From contig JAQTYQ010000003.1 of NCBI GenBank assembly GCA_028688225.1, forward strand, positions 124,001 through 188,000: a stretch of DNA of 64,000 nucleotides. The letters run 5' to 3'. This DNA is from Opitutaceae bacterium (lineage in GTDB: Bacteria > Verrucomicrobiota > Verrucomicrobiia > Opitutales > Opitutaceae). Every line of letters starts with the position of its first letter. Within the stretch, counting starts at the first letter, position 1. The position numbers and the translations under genes are program-made. The notes under the pieces are model-generated. The model saw only the letters and a program-made list of their open reading frames with translations. It ran no database searches and was not told where the DNA came from. This document shows positions 56,670-64,000 of the stretch, one piece after another.

Positions 56670-57068
56670 TCATAGCCTGTCGAGATGCTCGAGAAACTGC
56701 CGGGGCGAGAGGATCGGGATGTCGGCGTGGTTTTTCAGGGTTAGCAGGTCGTCGTCGCCGATGATGATGGCATCTGCTTGGGCGGCCAAGGCGGTGGCCA
56801 GCACGGCGTCGTCATCCGGATCGCGGCACACGGGCGCGGGCAGGGGCTGCGCCTTGACGACCGTGGCGCGGGCCCGGTATTCCGCCAGCCACGGCACGTC
56901 GCCCACCGGCACTCGAAATTTACCGCGCAGAGTGGCGGTCAGCTCCTTCAACAAAGCGTCGCTGGTGCACAACTCGTGCCCGCGCACCCGCCGGCGCACG
57001 AGGTCGCGGCACAGGCCGTCAGCCACGAGCGCCGCGACCAGGACGTTGGTGTCGAGGACAATTTTCAA
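56670..57068 (-). CDS. PIN-domain toxin (COG1569-like)
   Basis: MKIVLDTNVLVAALVADG...LCRDLVRR...CRDPDDDAVLATALAAQADAIIIGDDDLLTL. Confidence 0.9.
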   Translation of the reverse strand: MKIVLDTNVLVAALVADGLCRDLVRRRVRGHELCTSDALLKELTATLRGKFRVPVGDVPWLAEYRARATVVKAQPLPAPVCRDPDDDAVLATALAAQADAIIIGDDDLLTLKNHADIPILSPRQFLEHLDRL

Positions 57069-57283
57069 GACACCCGCTTGAAGACGTCCTCGTCGGTGTA
57101 GAGACCCTGCGCGCGGGCCCGCGGCACGAGTTTGCGGCGGCTGGCTTCAAACGCCTCCTCCCACAACCGGTCCTGCAGGGCGCGGCGCACGAACTCGCTC
57201 TCGGTAAGTTGCAGCGTCCGTGCCGACCGGCCGATTTCGCGCCGCATCTTCCTCGGCAGGCTGACGGTCAGGGTGGTTCTCAT
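57065..57283 (-). CDS. Ribbon-helix-helix antitoxin
   Basis: MRTTLTVSLPRKMRREIGRSARTLQLTESEFVRRALQDRLWEEAFEA; overlaps the PIN gene. Confidence 0.85.
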   Translation of the reverse strand: MRTTLTVSLPRKMRREIGRSARTLQLTESEFVRRALQDRLWEEAFEASRRKLVPRARAQGLYTDEDVFKRVS

Positions 57284-57383
57284 GATGTAAGATCAAATAA
57301 GACAGCATTAACCACCGGTCAAGCGGCAGGTGGGCGAAGCGATAGGGAGGCGCTGGCAGGAAGATCACGATGCTTGTCATTGT

Positions 57384-57407
57384 ATGTGAATCATCCATGT
57401 TTCACAT
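57384..57407. promoter_or_regulatory. Inverted repeat ATGTGAA-N10-TTCACAT, candidate antitoxin operator
   Basis: 7-bp perfect arms ending 4 bp before the antitoxin ATG at 57412. Confidence 0.65.
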
Positions 57408-57411
57408 CGTC

Positions 57412-57666
57412 ATGGCCAAGGCGAGCATCAGGCAGTTGCGGACGGAGTTCCCCAAGGTGCGCGCGCTGATCGAGCGTGAGGGGGAGGTCGTGGTCACCGA
57501 GCGCGGCCAGGCCGCCTACGTCATCCGGCCCTACCAGCCGCCGAAAAAAAAGCAGCCGAAGCCTGAACCGTTCGACTACTACGCACGGCTGATCAAGCGC
57601 ATGCCCAAACCCATCTCGGCCGAAGCCTCCCGGGCGATCGACGAGCTTAATCGTGGCGAGCGCTGA
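57412..57666 (+). CDS. Phd/YefM-like antitoxin
   Basis: MAKASIRQLRTEFPKVRALIEREGEVVVTERGQAAYVIRPY. Confidence 0.82.
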   Translation: MAKASIRQLRTEFPKVRALIEREGEVVVTERGQAAYVIRPYQPPKKKQPKPEPFDYYARLIKRMPKPISAEASRAIDELNRGER

Positions 57667-58102
57667 AGACAGCTACATCGACCCGAGTGCGTTGCGGGCG
57701 CTTTACCTTGCCGACCCCCGGTCTCTGGCCATGACTCGGTGGCGGACGCGCAGTGGCGGCGCCATGCCGATCACCCGATTCGGGCATGCCGAGCTGATCA
57801 ATGCCATCGCTCTCGGACAGTTTCGGGGTGATTACGGGGAGACTGAGTGCAGCGGTGCGATGGACGATGTCCGCAACGACTTGGAGGAGGGGAGACTGCG
57901 CTTGGTGGACCTGCCGTGGCGCGCCGCACTGGACGGCGCGGTGAGCTTGAGCCGCACCTATGCACCGAAACTGGGCACTCGGGCGCTCGATGTGCTTCAT
58001 GTTGCCTCCGCACTGGAATTGCAGGCCCGGCAGTTCATAACCTACGACGACCGGCAGGCGCGGCTGGCGGCGGCCTGCGGGCTCAAGGTGGTCCGGCCGT
58101 GA
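57653..58102 (+). CDS. PIN-domain toxin (VapC-like)
   Basis: YIDPSALRALYLADPRS...ITRFGHAELINAI...LGTRALDVLHVASALELQARQFITYDDRQARLAAACGL; overlaps the antitoxin. Confidence 0.85.
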   Translation: MASAEDSYIDPSALRALYLADPRSLAMTRWRTRSGGAMPITRFGHAELINAIALGQFRGDYGETECSGAMDDVRNDLEEGRLRLVDLPWRAALDGAVSLSRTYAPKLGTRALDVLHVASALELQARQFITYDDRQARLAAACGLKVVRP

Positions 58103-58126
58103 GCCGGGCGCCGACCGGTCTTGATC

Positions 58127-58543
58127 ATGAGTACCAATTCCATCCCTCAAAGCGGCGCCACGCGCCTGCTGGTCTGGTGGCTGCTCTGGGCCGGCATCCT
58201 GGCCGGCCTGATGGCGATAGCTGTTGCGGTAGGGCAGCGGCCGGCCTCTGCCCCGGTTCGGTCCAACGTTCTGACTGATTTCATCGGGCTCGGTCCGCTG
58301 CTGGCGAGCTGTCTTCTGCGCTGGCTGGTGCTGCCGCGCGTGCGGCAGGTACAGTCGGCGTTCGTCGTGTTCGTCCTCGGGCTGGTGCTGGCCGAGGCGT
58401 GCGGCCTTTCCGGCATTTTCCTGAGCACGTTCAAAAACGAACTATTGGTACTGGGCGTCCTTGGCCTCGGGCAATGGATGCCGCGGTTTGCGCGCGGCTA
58501 TATTGAATCCAGTGCCGCTGACTTTCGTTCAGCGGCAGATTGA
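58127..58543 (+). CDS. Small membrane protein of unknown function
   Basis: Four TM segments, MSTNSIPQSGATRLLVWWLLWAGILAGLMAIAV... Confidence 0.6.
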   Translation: MSTNSIPQSGATRLLVWWLLWAGILAGLMAIAVAVGQRPASAPVRSNVLTDFIGLGPLLASCLLRWLVLPRVRQVQSAFVVFVLGLVLAEACGLSGIFLSTFKNELLVLGVLGLGQWMPRFARGYIESSAADFRSAAD

Positions 58544-58678
58544 TCGTGGCCGGCGGCAAGGGCGGCTAGGTTCCCCGTGCCCGACCTCGGCGGCATTACG
58601 CCGCCACTGGTCCCGCCTGCCGACCGTCTGTCTAAAGTTTGCGGTAGGCGCCTTCCCCTGCTGTAGTCTCACCCGCAC

Positions 58679-59866
58679 ATGGATTCCACGTCCACCGTTG
58701 CATCCCTGGTCACCGACGCCGGCTCCCGCCGGCGCGCGAAGGAGCGGCTGTATGTCGTGTGCCAGGCGGCGGGCTGGCTGGGTCTGCTGATGCTGCAGTT
58801 GCTGTTTGTCCGGCTGTTCGCCACCGAGCGGGATCCGAGCGACTCGATCCCGTCGATCGTGCAGACCATCGCGGAAGGCTGGCTGATCACCCATCTGGTC
58901 CGACGCTGGCTCGCCCGCTGGGGCTGGAAGGATCTGGGCTGGCGGCGGCTGGCCCCGCGGATCCTGGGCATGGCGGTGGTGCTGTCGGCCATCTGGGCGG
59001 CGGTCAGCTTCGGCATCTGTTACGGCCTCCTGCGCAATCCCTTGCCGGCCAAATACCACCCGCTGGCGATCCTCGCGCTGAACCTGATGAACGGCACGAT
59101 CCTGATGGCCGGCTGGTTGTGCATCTATTTTTTCTATCACCTGTTCGACCGCTACAACCGCCTGCAGATCGAGCAACTGCGGCTGACCGCCGCGGTCAAG
59201 GAGGCCGAGCTGCGGGCGCTCAAGTCGCAGATCAACCCCCACTTCATCTTCAACTCGCTCAACTCGCTGCGCGGGCTCATTGACGAGGACCCCGACCGGG
59301 CCCGCCAGGCTGTCACGCAGCTGGCCAACCTTCTGCGCTATTCATTGCAGTCCGGCCAGCTCGAGACCGTGCCGTTCGAGGAGGAACTGCACACCGTCAA
59401 TGACTACCTCGCGCTCGAACAGGTGCGCCACGAGGAGCGCCTGCGGGTGCGGCTCGACGTCGCTCCCGGGGCGCTCGCGCTGCCGATCCCACCGATGCTG
59501 CTGCAGACGCTGGTGGAGAACGCGGTCAAGTACGGCATCGCGCCGCGCCGTGAAGGCGGTGAGATCGCGATCATCGCCCGGTGCGAGCACGACCAGCTCC
59601 GTTTGCAGGTCACCAACCCCGGCACGCTGGCCGCCGGCGGCGGCTCGACCGGCGTCGGCGTGCGCAACGCCGCCGACCGGCTCGGACTGCTCTTCGGCGC
59701 CCAGGCCACGCTGGACCTGCGCGAAGACCCGCCCGGCCACGTCGTCGCCGAGGTCATTCTGCCGCTGGAAACGACCCCAATCCGGGAATCCTCCCCGGCG
59801 CGAAACCCGCCTGCGGCCGGGCCTGGAGTCCGGCCTCCCGACCGGAAGGCGGCCCTCTCCGCATGA
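58679..59866 (+). CDS. LytS/YehU-family sensor histidine kinase
   Basis: His_kinase motif ELRALKSQINPHFIFNSLNSLRGLIDEDP; MLLQTLVENAVKYGI; multi-TM N-terminus. Confidence 0.92.
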   Translation: MDSTSTVASLVTDAGSRRRAKERLYVVCQAAGWLGLLMLQLLFVRLFATERDPSDSIPSIVQTIAEGWLITHLVRRWLARWGWKDLGWRRLAPRILGMAVVLSAIWAAVSFGICYGLLRNPLPAKYHPLAILALNLMNGTILMAGWLCIYFFYHLFDRYNRLQIEQLRLTAAVKEAELRALKSQINPHFIFNSLNSLRGLIDEDPDRARQAVTQLANLLRYSLQSGQLETVPFEEELHTVNDYLALEQVRHEERLRVRLDVAPGALALPIPPMLLQTLVENAVKYGIAPRREGGEIAIIARCEHDQLRLQVTNPGTLAAGGGSTGVGVRNAADRLGLLFGAQATLDLREDPPGHVVAEVILPLETTPIRESSPARNPPAAGPGVRPPDRKAALSA

Positions 59867-60591
59867 AGGCCCTGCTGATCGACGATGAACGCCTGGCGCG
59901 CAACGAACTGCGCCGGCTGCTCGCGCCGCACCCGGAGATTGTGATTGTCGGCGAGGCCGCCAACGCTGACGCAGCCCGCGCGCGCATCGCCGAACTCCGG
60001 CCGGACCTGATCTTTCTCGACATCCAGATGCCGGGCGACGACGGCTTCGCGCTGCTCGAGTCGCTCGAGCCGCCGCTGCCGCGGGTGATCTTCACCACCG
60101 CCTACGACGAGTTCGCGGTGAAGGCGTTCGCGTTCAACGCCCTCGACTACCTCATGAAGCCGGTTGATCCCGCGCGGCTGGCCGCGGCGCTGGAAAAGCT
60201 GCCGGGGCGCGCCGGAGACACGCCGGGCGCCGCGTTGTCCGAGCGCCCGCTGCGTCTCGCCCCCGAGGACAAGGTGTTTGTGCGCGCAGGCGAGCGCTGC
60301 TGGTTCGTCGAGGTGCGGTCGATCCGCCTCATGGAGAGCGAGGGCAACTACACCCGCGTGCATTTTGACGACGCCCAGCCGCAGCTCTTCCGCTCGCTCA
60401 ACGCCATGGAGGAACGCCTGGACCCGAAGGCCTTCTTCCGCGCCAACCGCCGCCAGATCATCAACCTTTCCTGGATCGACCGGATCGAGCCGTGGTTCAG
60501 CGGCGGCCTGCTTGTCCACCTCAAGGGCGGCCTGAAGGTCGAACTCTCCCGCCGCCAGGCCCAGGCCTTCCGCGAGAAGATGAGTCTTTGA
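59863..60591 (+). CDS. LytTR-family response regulator
   Basis: MKALLIDDERLARNELRRLL...DLIFLDIQMPGDDGFALLESL...C-terminal LytTR DKVFVRAGERCWFVEVRSIRLMESEGNYTRVHF. Confidence 0.94.
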   Translation: MKALLIDDERLARNELRRLLAPHPEIVIVGEAANADAARARIAELRPDLIFLDIQMPGDDGFALLESLEPPLPRVIFTTAYDEFAVKAFAFNALDYLMKPVDPARLAAALEKLPGRAGDTPGAALSERPLRLAPEDKVFVRAGERCWFVEVRSIRLMESEGNYTRVHFDDAQPQLFRSLNAMEERLDPKAFFRANRRQIINLSWIDRIEPWFSGGLLVHLKGGLKVELSRRQAQAFREKMSL

Positions 60592-60598
60592 ACCCGCG

Positions 60599-60629
60599 AC
60601 CACGAATGGACACGAACCAACACGAATCC
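60599..60629 (+). repeat. Left inverted repeat of the GxxExxY cassette: ACCACGAATGGACACGAACCAACACGAATCC
   Basis: Pairs with 60998-61028 at 26/31 positions. Confidence 0.85.
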
Positions 60630-60995
60630 GGGTTAATCCATGGGGAACTGGTATACGCGATCGTCGGGTGTGCCATTGAGGTCTTGAATGAATTGGGTCA
60701 CGGTTTGAACGAAAAACCGTATGAGAACGCTCTGACGGTGGAGTTTGGCTTCAAGGGAATCGCGTACAATCAGCAGGCTCGCTTTGATGTCACCTACAAG
60801 GGCCGATCCGTCGGGGAGTATATTCCCGACTTGATCGTCGCGAAGGCGGTGGTTGTGGATGCCAAGGTCATCGAACGAATCACTGACATTGAGCGGGGCC
60901 AGATGATCAATTACCTGCGCATCACCAAACTGCGCGTCGGAGTGATCTTGAACTTCAAGAGACCCAAGCTCGAGTGGGAGCGCATCGTGCTCTAG
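60606..60995 (+). CDS. GxxExxY-family protein (PD-(D/E)XK nuclease-superfamily-like)
   Basis: VYAIVGCAIEVLNELGHGLNEKPYENALTVEF...ARFDVTYKGRSVGEYIPDLIVAKAVVVDAKVIERITDIERGQMINYLRITKLRVGVILNFKRPKLEWERIVL. Confidence 0.9.
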   Translation: MDTNQHESGLIHGELVYAIVGCAIEVLNELGHGLNEKPYENALTVEFGFKGIAYNQQARFDVTYKGRSVGEYIPDLIVAKAVVVDAKVIERITDIERGQMINYLRITKLRVGVILNFKRPKLEWERIVL

Positions 60996-60997
60996 GC

Positions 60998-61028
60998 GGA
61001 TTTGCGTCGATTCGTGTTCATTCGTGGT
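60998..61028 (-). repeat. Right inverted repeat of the GxxExxY cassette (reverse complement ACCACGAATGAACACGAATCGACGCAAATCC)
   Basis: Pairs with 60599-60629 at 26/31 positions. Confidence 0.85.
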
Positions 61029-61040
61029 TTTCTCCCTTTC

Positions 61041-61784
61041 ATGATCGAAGCCCGCAACCTCACGAAGATCTTCCGCGACAAGAAGCGCGGCGAAGTCCGC
61101 GCGGTCGACGGCGTTTCCTTCACCTGCCGCCCGGGCCAGATCTACGGCCTGCTCGGCGCCAACGGCGCGGGCAAGACCACCACGCTGCGCCTCCTCGCCA
61201 CCCTGCTGCGTCCTACCAGCGGCGGGGCCACCGTGGCCGGCCACGATGTGGCCGCGGCTCCCGGCCGGGTGCGGGCCAGCGTGGGCTTCCTCGCCACGAG
61301 CACCGCGCTCTACGGCCGGCTCACCGCGCGCGAAACCATCGCGTACTTCGGCCGGCTCAACGGCCTGGCGGACGCGCAGATCGCCGTCCGCATCGGCCAG
61401 CTTGCCGACGAGCTTGGGCTGCACGAGTTCCTGGACCGCCGCGTGGAGAAATTCTCGACCGGCATGAAACAGAAGACCTCCATCGCCCGCACCCTGGTGC
61501 ACGATCCCGCCGTGCTCGTCCTGGACGAACCGACGCTCGGCCTCGATGTGATGGCGGCCCGGGCCATCGTGCGCTTCGTGCGGGAATGCCGCGCCCGGGG
61601 CAAGACCGTGATCTATTCCACCCATGTCATGAGCGAGGCGGAGAAGCTCTGTGATGTCATCGGCATCATCCACCATGGCCGCCTCGTGGCCGAGGGCACC
61701 CTCGATCAGCTCCGCCGGCGCTACACCCGGCCGGACCTGGAGGAGATCTTCGTGCAGGCCGTGGGAGGGGAGGAGGTCGCATGA
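61041..61784 (+). CDS. NatA-like ABC transporter ATP-binding protein
   Basis: YGLLGANGAGKTTTLRLLATLLRPTSGGATVAGHDV; FSTGMKQKTSIARTLVHDPAVLVLDEPTLGLDVMA. Confidence 0.93.
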   Translation: MIEARNLTKIFRDKKRGEVRAVDGVSFTCRPGQIYGLLGANGAGKTTTLRLLATLLRPTSGGATVAGHDVAAAPGRVRASVGFLATSTALYGRLTARETIAYFGRLNGLADAQIAVRIGQLADELGLHEFLDRRVEKFSTGMKQKTSIARTLVHDPAVLVLDEPTLGLDVMAARAIVRFVRECRARGKTVIYSTHVMSEAEKLCDVIGIIHHGRLVAEGTLDQLRRRYTRPDLEEIFVQAVGGEEVA

Positions 61785-63016
61785 ACGGACGCAACCTGCT
61801 CACCGTCTACCGCAAGGAGCTGCGCGACTCGCTGCGCGACCGCCGGACCCTGATTTCGATGATCGTCGTCCCGACGCTGATGATCCCGGGCATCATGGCG
61901 ATTGCCGGGCTGGTCTCCTATCGGGTCGTCAAGCAGGCCCGGCAGGAGGTTCCCACGGTCATGGTCCTGGGTGGCGACGATTCGCCGGCGGTGCGGGCGG
62001 CGCTGGCCGCCGACGCCAGGATCCGGCTGGTGCCGGTCACGGACGACTGGAGGCAGCGGATCACCGACAAAACCTTGCGGGCCGCGGTGGAGATTCCGGC
62101 CGGGTTCGACGCGGCGCTGGCGCGGGGCGAGACCGTCATCGTGAAGCTCTATGATTACGAGAGCGAACTGCGCTCCGGCTTCGCCGTGGGGGAGCTGCGC
62201 AACTTCTTCAACCACTACCGCGAGCAAACCGTCTCGGCGCGGCTTGTGGCGCACGGCCTGCCGGCGGCCCTCGTCAAACCCTTCGAGCTGAAAACCGAGA
62301 ACGTGGCCCCGCCCGAGAAGGTGGGCGGCAACCTCATCGGCGGGATGGTCCCCTATCTGTTCATCCTGCTTTGCTTCACCGGCGCGATGTATCCGGCCAT
62401 GGACCTGACCGCGGGCGAGAAGGAGCGCGGCACCATGGAGACCATCCTGTGCAGCCCGGTGGCGCGGATCGATCTCGTCCTGGGCAAATTCCTCATGGTG
62501 CTCACCGCGTCGTTGGCCACGGTGCTGTGGTCGCTCCTCTCGCTGGGGGCCACGTTTCTGATCGGCGGGATGCTGCTGGCCCGGAGCGGGGCCGGCCCGA
62601 TGATGGCGGCCCAAGCCGCGGCAGGGGGGCCGGCCGTGCTTCCGGCCGTCGATCCGTACGGCACGCTCACCGTGCTGGCCATGGTCGTGCCGGTGGCGGT
62701 GCTGTTTTCCGCGGTGCTGATGGCCCTGTCGCTCTTTGCCAAGAGCGTCAAGGAGGCCTCGAGCTATGTGTCGCCGCTGATCATCATCGTCATCATCCCG
62801 GCGATGATGGGTCTGCTGCCCGGCGTGGAGCTCAACGCCCGGCTGGCGCTGGTGCCGATCCTCAACCTCGCCCTCGTCAGCAAGGAGCTGGTCTCGGGTG
62901 TGTTCCACTGGGGCTACCTCGCTCTCATCTTCGGCTCGACGTGCCTGTACGCCGCCCTCGCCCTCGGGCTGTGCGTGCGCATGTTCAACCGCGAGGACGT
63001 GCTCTTCCGGGCGTAG
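61781..63016 (+). CDS. NatB-like ABC transporter permease
   Basis: LLTVYRKELRDSLRDRRTLISMIVVPTLMIPGIMAI...DLTAGEKERGTMETILCSPVARIDLVLGKFLMVL. Confidence 0.92.
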   Translation: MNGRNLLTVYRKELRDSLRDRRTLISMIVVPTLMIPGIMAIAGLVSYRVVKQARQEVPTVMVLGGDDSPAVRAALAADARIRLVPVTDDWRQRITDKTLRAAVEIPAGFDAALARGETVIVKLYDYESELRSGFAVGELRNFFNHYREQTVSARLVAHGLPAALVKPFELKTENVAPPEKVGGNLIGGMVPYLFILLCFTGAMYPAMDLTAGEKERGTMETILCSPVARIDLVLGKFLMVLTASLATVLWSLLSLGATFLIGGMLLARSGAGPMMAAQAAAGGPAVLPAVDPYGTLTVLAMVVPVAVLFSAVLMALSLFAKSVKEASSYVSPLIIIVIIPAMMGLLPGVELNARLALVPILNLALVSKELVSGVFHWGYLALIFGSTCLYAALALGLCVRMFNREDVLFRA

Positions 63017-63205
63017 TCCCGGCCGGCGGGCCGGATCGCCGGGGGGCGGGGAAACCGGGTGGAGGCGGAGCGGCATCGGTAAAAGAAACCTCAAAGCCAT
63101 GAGGAATCCACCGGGTTTCGGAGCATGATCATGCGGGATGCAATCCGCTTGTTCCCCCAGGGTAAACACGGGGTAAATCCTCATCAGCGCGGCTCAAAAG
63201 CGTTT

Positions 63206-63222
63206 CCGCACTGTCAGTGCGG
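63206..63222. promoter_or_regulatory. Inverted repeat CCGCACTG-T-CAGTGCGG upstream of the 63275 gene
   Basis: 8-bp perfect arms, 53 bp before the ATG. Confidence 0.5.
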
Positions 63223-63274
63223 GCGTATCTTTGATGCCGGTCCCGGAAGATCATTAACACCCACCGCCTCCACC

Positions 63275-64000
63275 ATGAATTTCGTCAAGAAAATCCTCCT
63301 CGTGCACGGCGATGAAAAAGCCCGCCGTACTCTCAACCTGCTGCTGGCCGGGGCCGGCTATGATGTCCGCCCCTGCGGGCGATCCGACGCGGCGCTCGAG
63401 GCCGCCCGCTCCGAATGGTTCGATCTCTCGCTGGTGGCCGATCCGCTGCCGGAGATGAGCAGCTTTGGGTTTGTCGAAGCATTGAAGAAACTGCAGCCCA
63501 GCGTGCCCGTGCTCCTGCTGGTCAACCAGCTCGAGCTGCCCTCGGTCATCAAGGGCATTCGCCTCGCCGTCGCCGACGTGCTGGCGCCGGGCGGCGACTG
63601 GACGCTGGTGATGCAGCGGGTCAACACACTCCTGCGTCCGGGTGAAGCGCCGGCGTCGGCGGATCCCACGCCGGAAGAACTGGCCGAGGTGGAAACCATC
63701 CTCGCCCGGGTCGGCGAGGGCACGGGCGATTCCGCTTCGGTTGCCGATTTTTCCGACCCGGCCGGCAGCCGGCGCGAGGAACTCCAGCGGCTCGCCCGTG
63801 AGCGCGACGATTTCAAACACACCGCCGAGCGGCTGGCGCAGGAAAAAACCGCCCTCGAGGCCGCGCTGAAGGCGGAGCTGGCCCGGCATGCCGACGTGGG
63901 GCATCTCGAGAGCGAACTGCGCGAGTTGCGCAGCGAGCGCGAGGTTGTGACCGCCGCCCAGGCGGCCGTCGATGAGAAGGCCCGCGCCCTCGCCGCCGCC
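63275..64000 (+). CDS. Response-regulator-like receiver domain followed by coiled coil (3' end outside the window)
   Basis: MNFVKKILLVHGDEKARRTLNLLLAGAGYDVRPCGRSDAALEAARSEWFDLSLVADPLPEMSSFGFVEALKKLQPSVPVLLLVNQLE, then Glu/Arg/Ala coiled coil. Confidence 0.75.
   Translation, partial: MNFVKKILLVHGDEKARRTLNLLLAGAGYDVRPCGRSDAALEAARSEWFDLSLVADPLPEMSSFGFVEALKKLQPSVPVLLLVNQLELPSVIKGIRLAVADVLAPGGDWTLVMQRVNTLLRPGEAPASADPTPEELAEVETILARVGEGTGDSASVADFSDPAGSRREELQRLARERDDFKHTAERLAQEKTALEAALKAELARHADVGHLESELRELRSEREVVTAAQAAVDEKARALAAA

Noticed and set aside
61721-63184. 487-aa minus-strand ORF opposite the ABC permease
   Set aside because: His/Arg/Gln-rich shadow ORF; the sense permease is clear.
1-64000. 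CRISPR arrays, tRNA/rRNA genes, IS elements, integrases
   Set aside because: I looked for regularly spaced identical repeats, cloverleaf-like genes and transposase/integrase motifs and found none that I could support by eye.

Overview
High-GC bacterial window. Gene content and dispersed short repeats look like Verrucomicrobiota, probably Opitutaceae; this is inference, with no rRNA marker present. I resolve about 60 genes, most of them housekeeping or accessory: recD2 (partial), an Mla/MCE lipid transport operon, a GH26 mannanase, a hybrid histidine kinase, DMT transporters, DsbD, an LpoB/YcfL/COG3014 envelope operon, a large Sel1-coiled-coil-LysM protein, apt, deoC, LytS/LytTR and a NatAB-like ABC exporter. 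Accessory systems: (1) a complete type I Wadjet operon, jetABCD, on the minus strand (27.6-34.2 kb), whose right edge abuts an apparently 5'-truncated YwiC-like gene. (2) A denitrification island with nirK fused to cytochrome c, nirV, SCO1, cupin, DUF2249, MIP18-like and Crp/Fnr genes, plus two FNR-type boxes. (3) A Cys-rich RiPP operon of the bufferin/MNIO type (precursor, DUF692, DUF2063, DoxX). (4) A fused nuclease-methylase-specificity R-M gene behind an XRE gene whose start carries three 15-bp iterated GGCTAG units. (5) Two divergent PIN toxin-antitoxin modules beside a possible orphan nuclease. (6) A PaaX-like regulator with three copies of a TGATCCG-NN-CGGATCA palindrome around it. The observation I find most unusual is a 430-bp cassette: a GxxExxY (PD-(D/E)XK-like) gene bounded by 31-bp inverted copies of an 'ACCACGAATGAACACGAA' repeat, sitting between lytSR and natAB. 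Its start codon lies inside the repeat. Related short repeats overlap or supply the 5' coding ends of other genes in the window. No CRISPR array, tRNA, rRNA or IS transposase was found.
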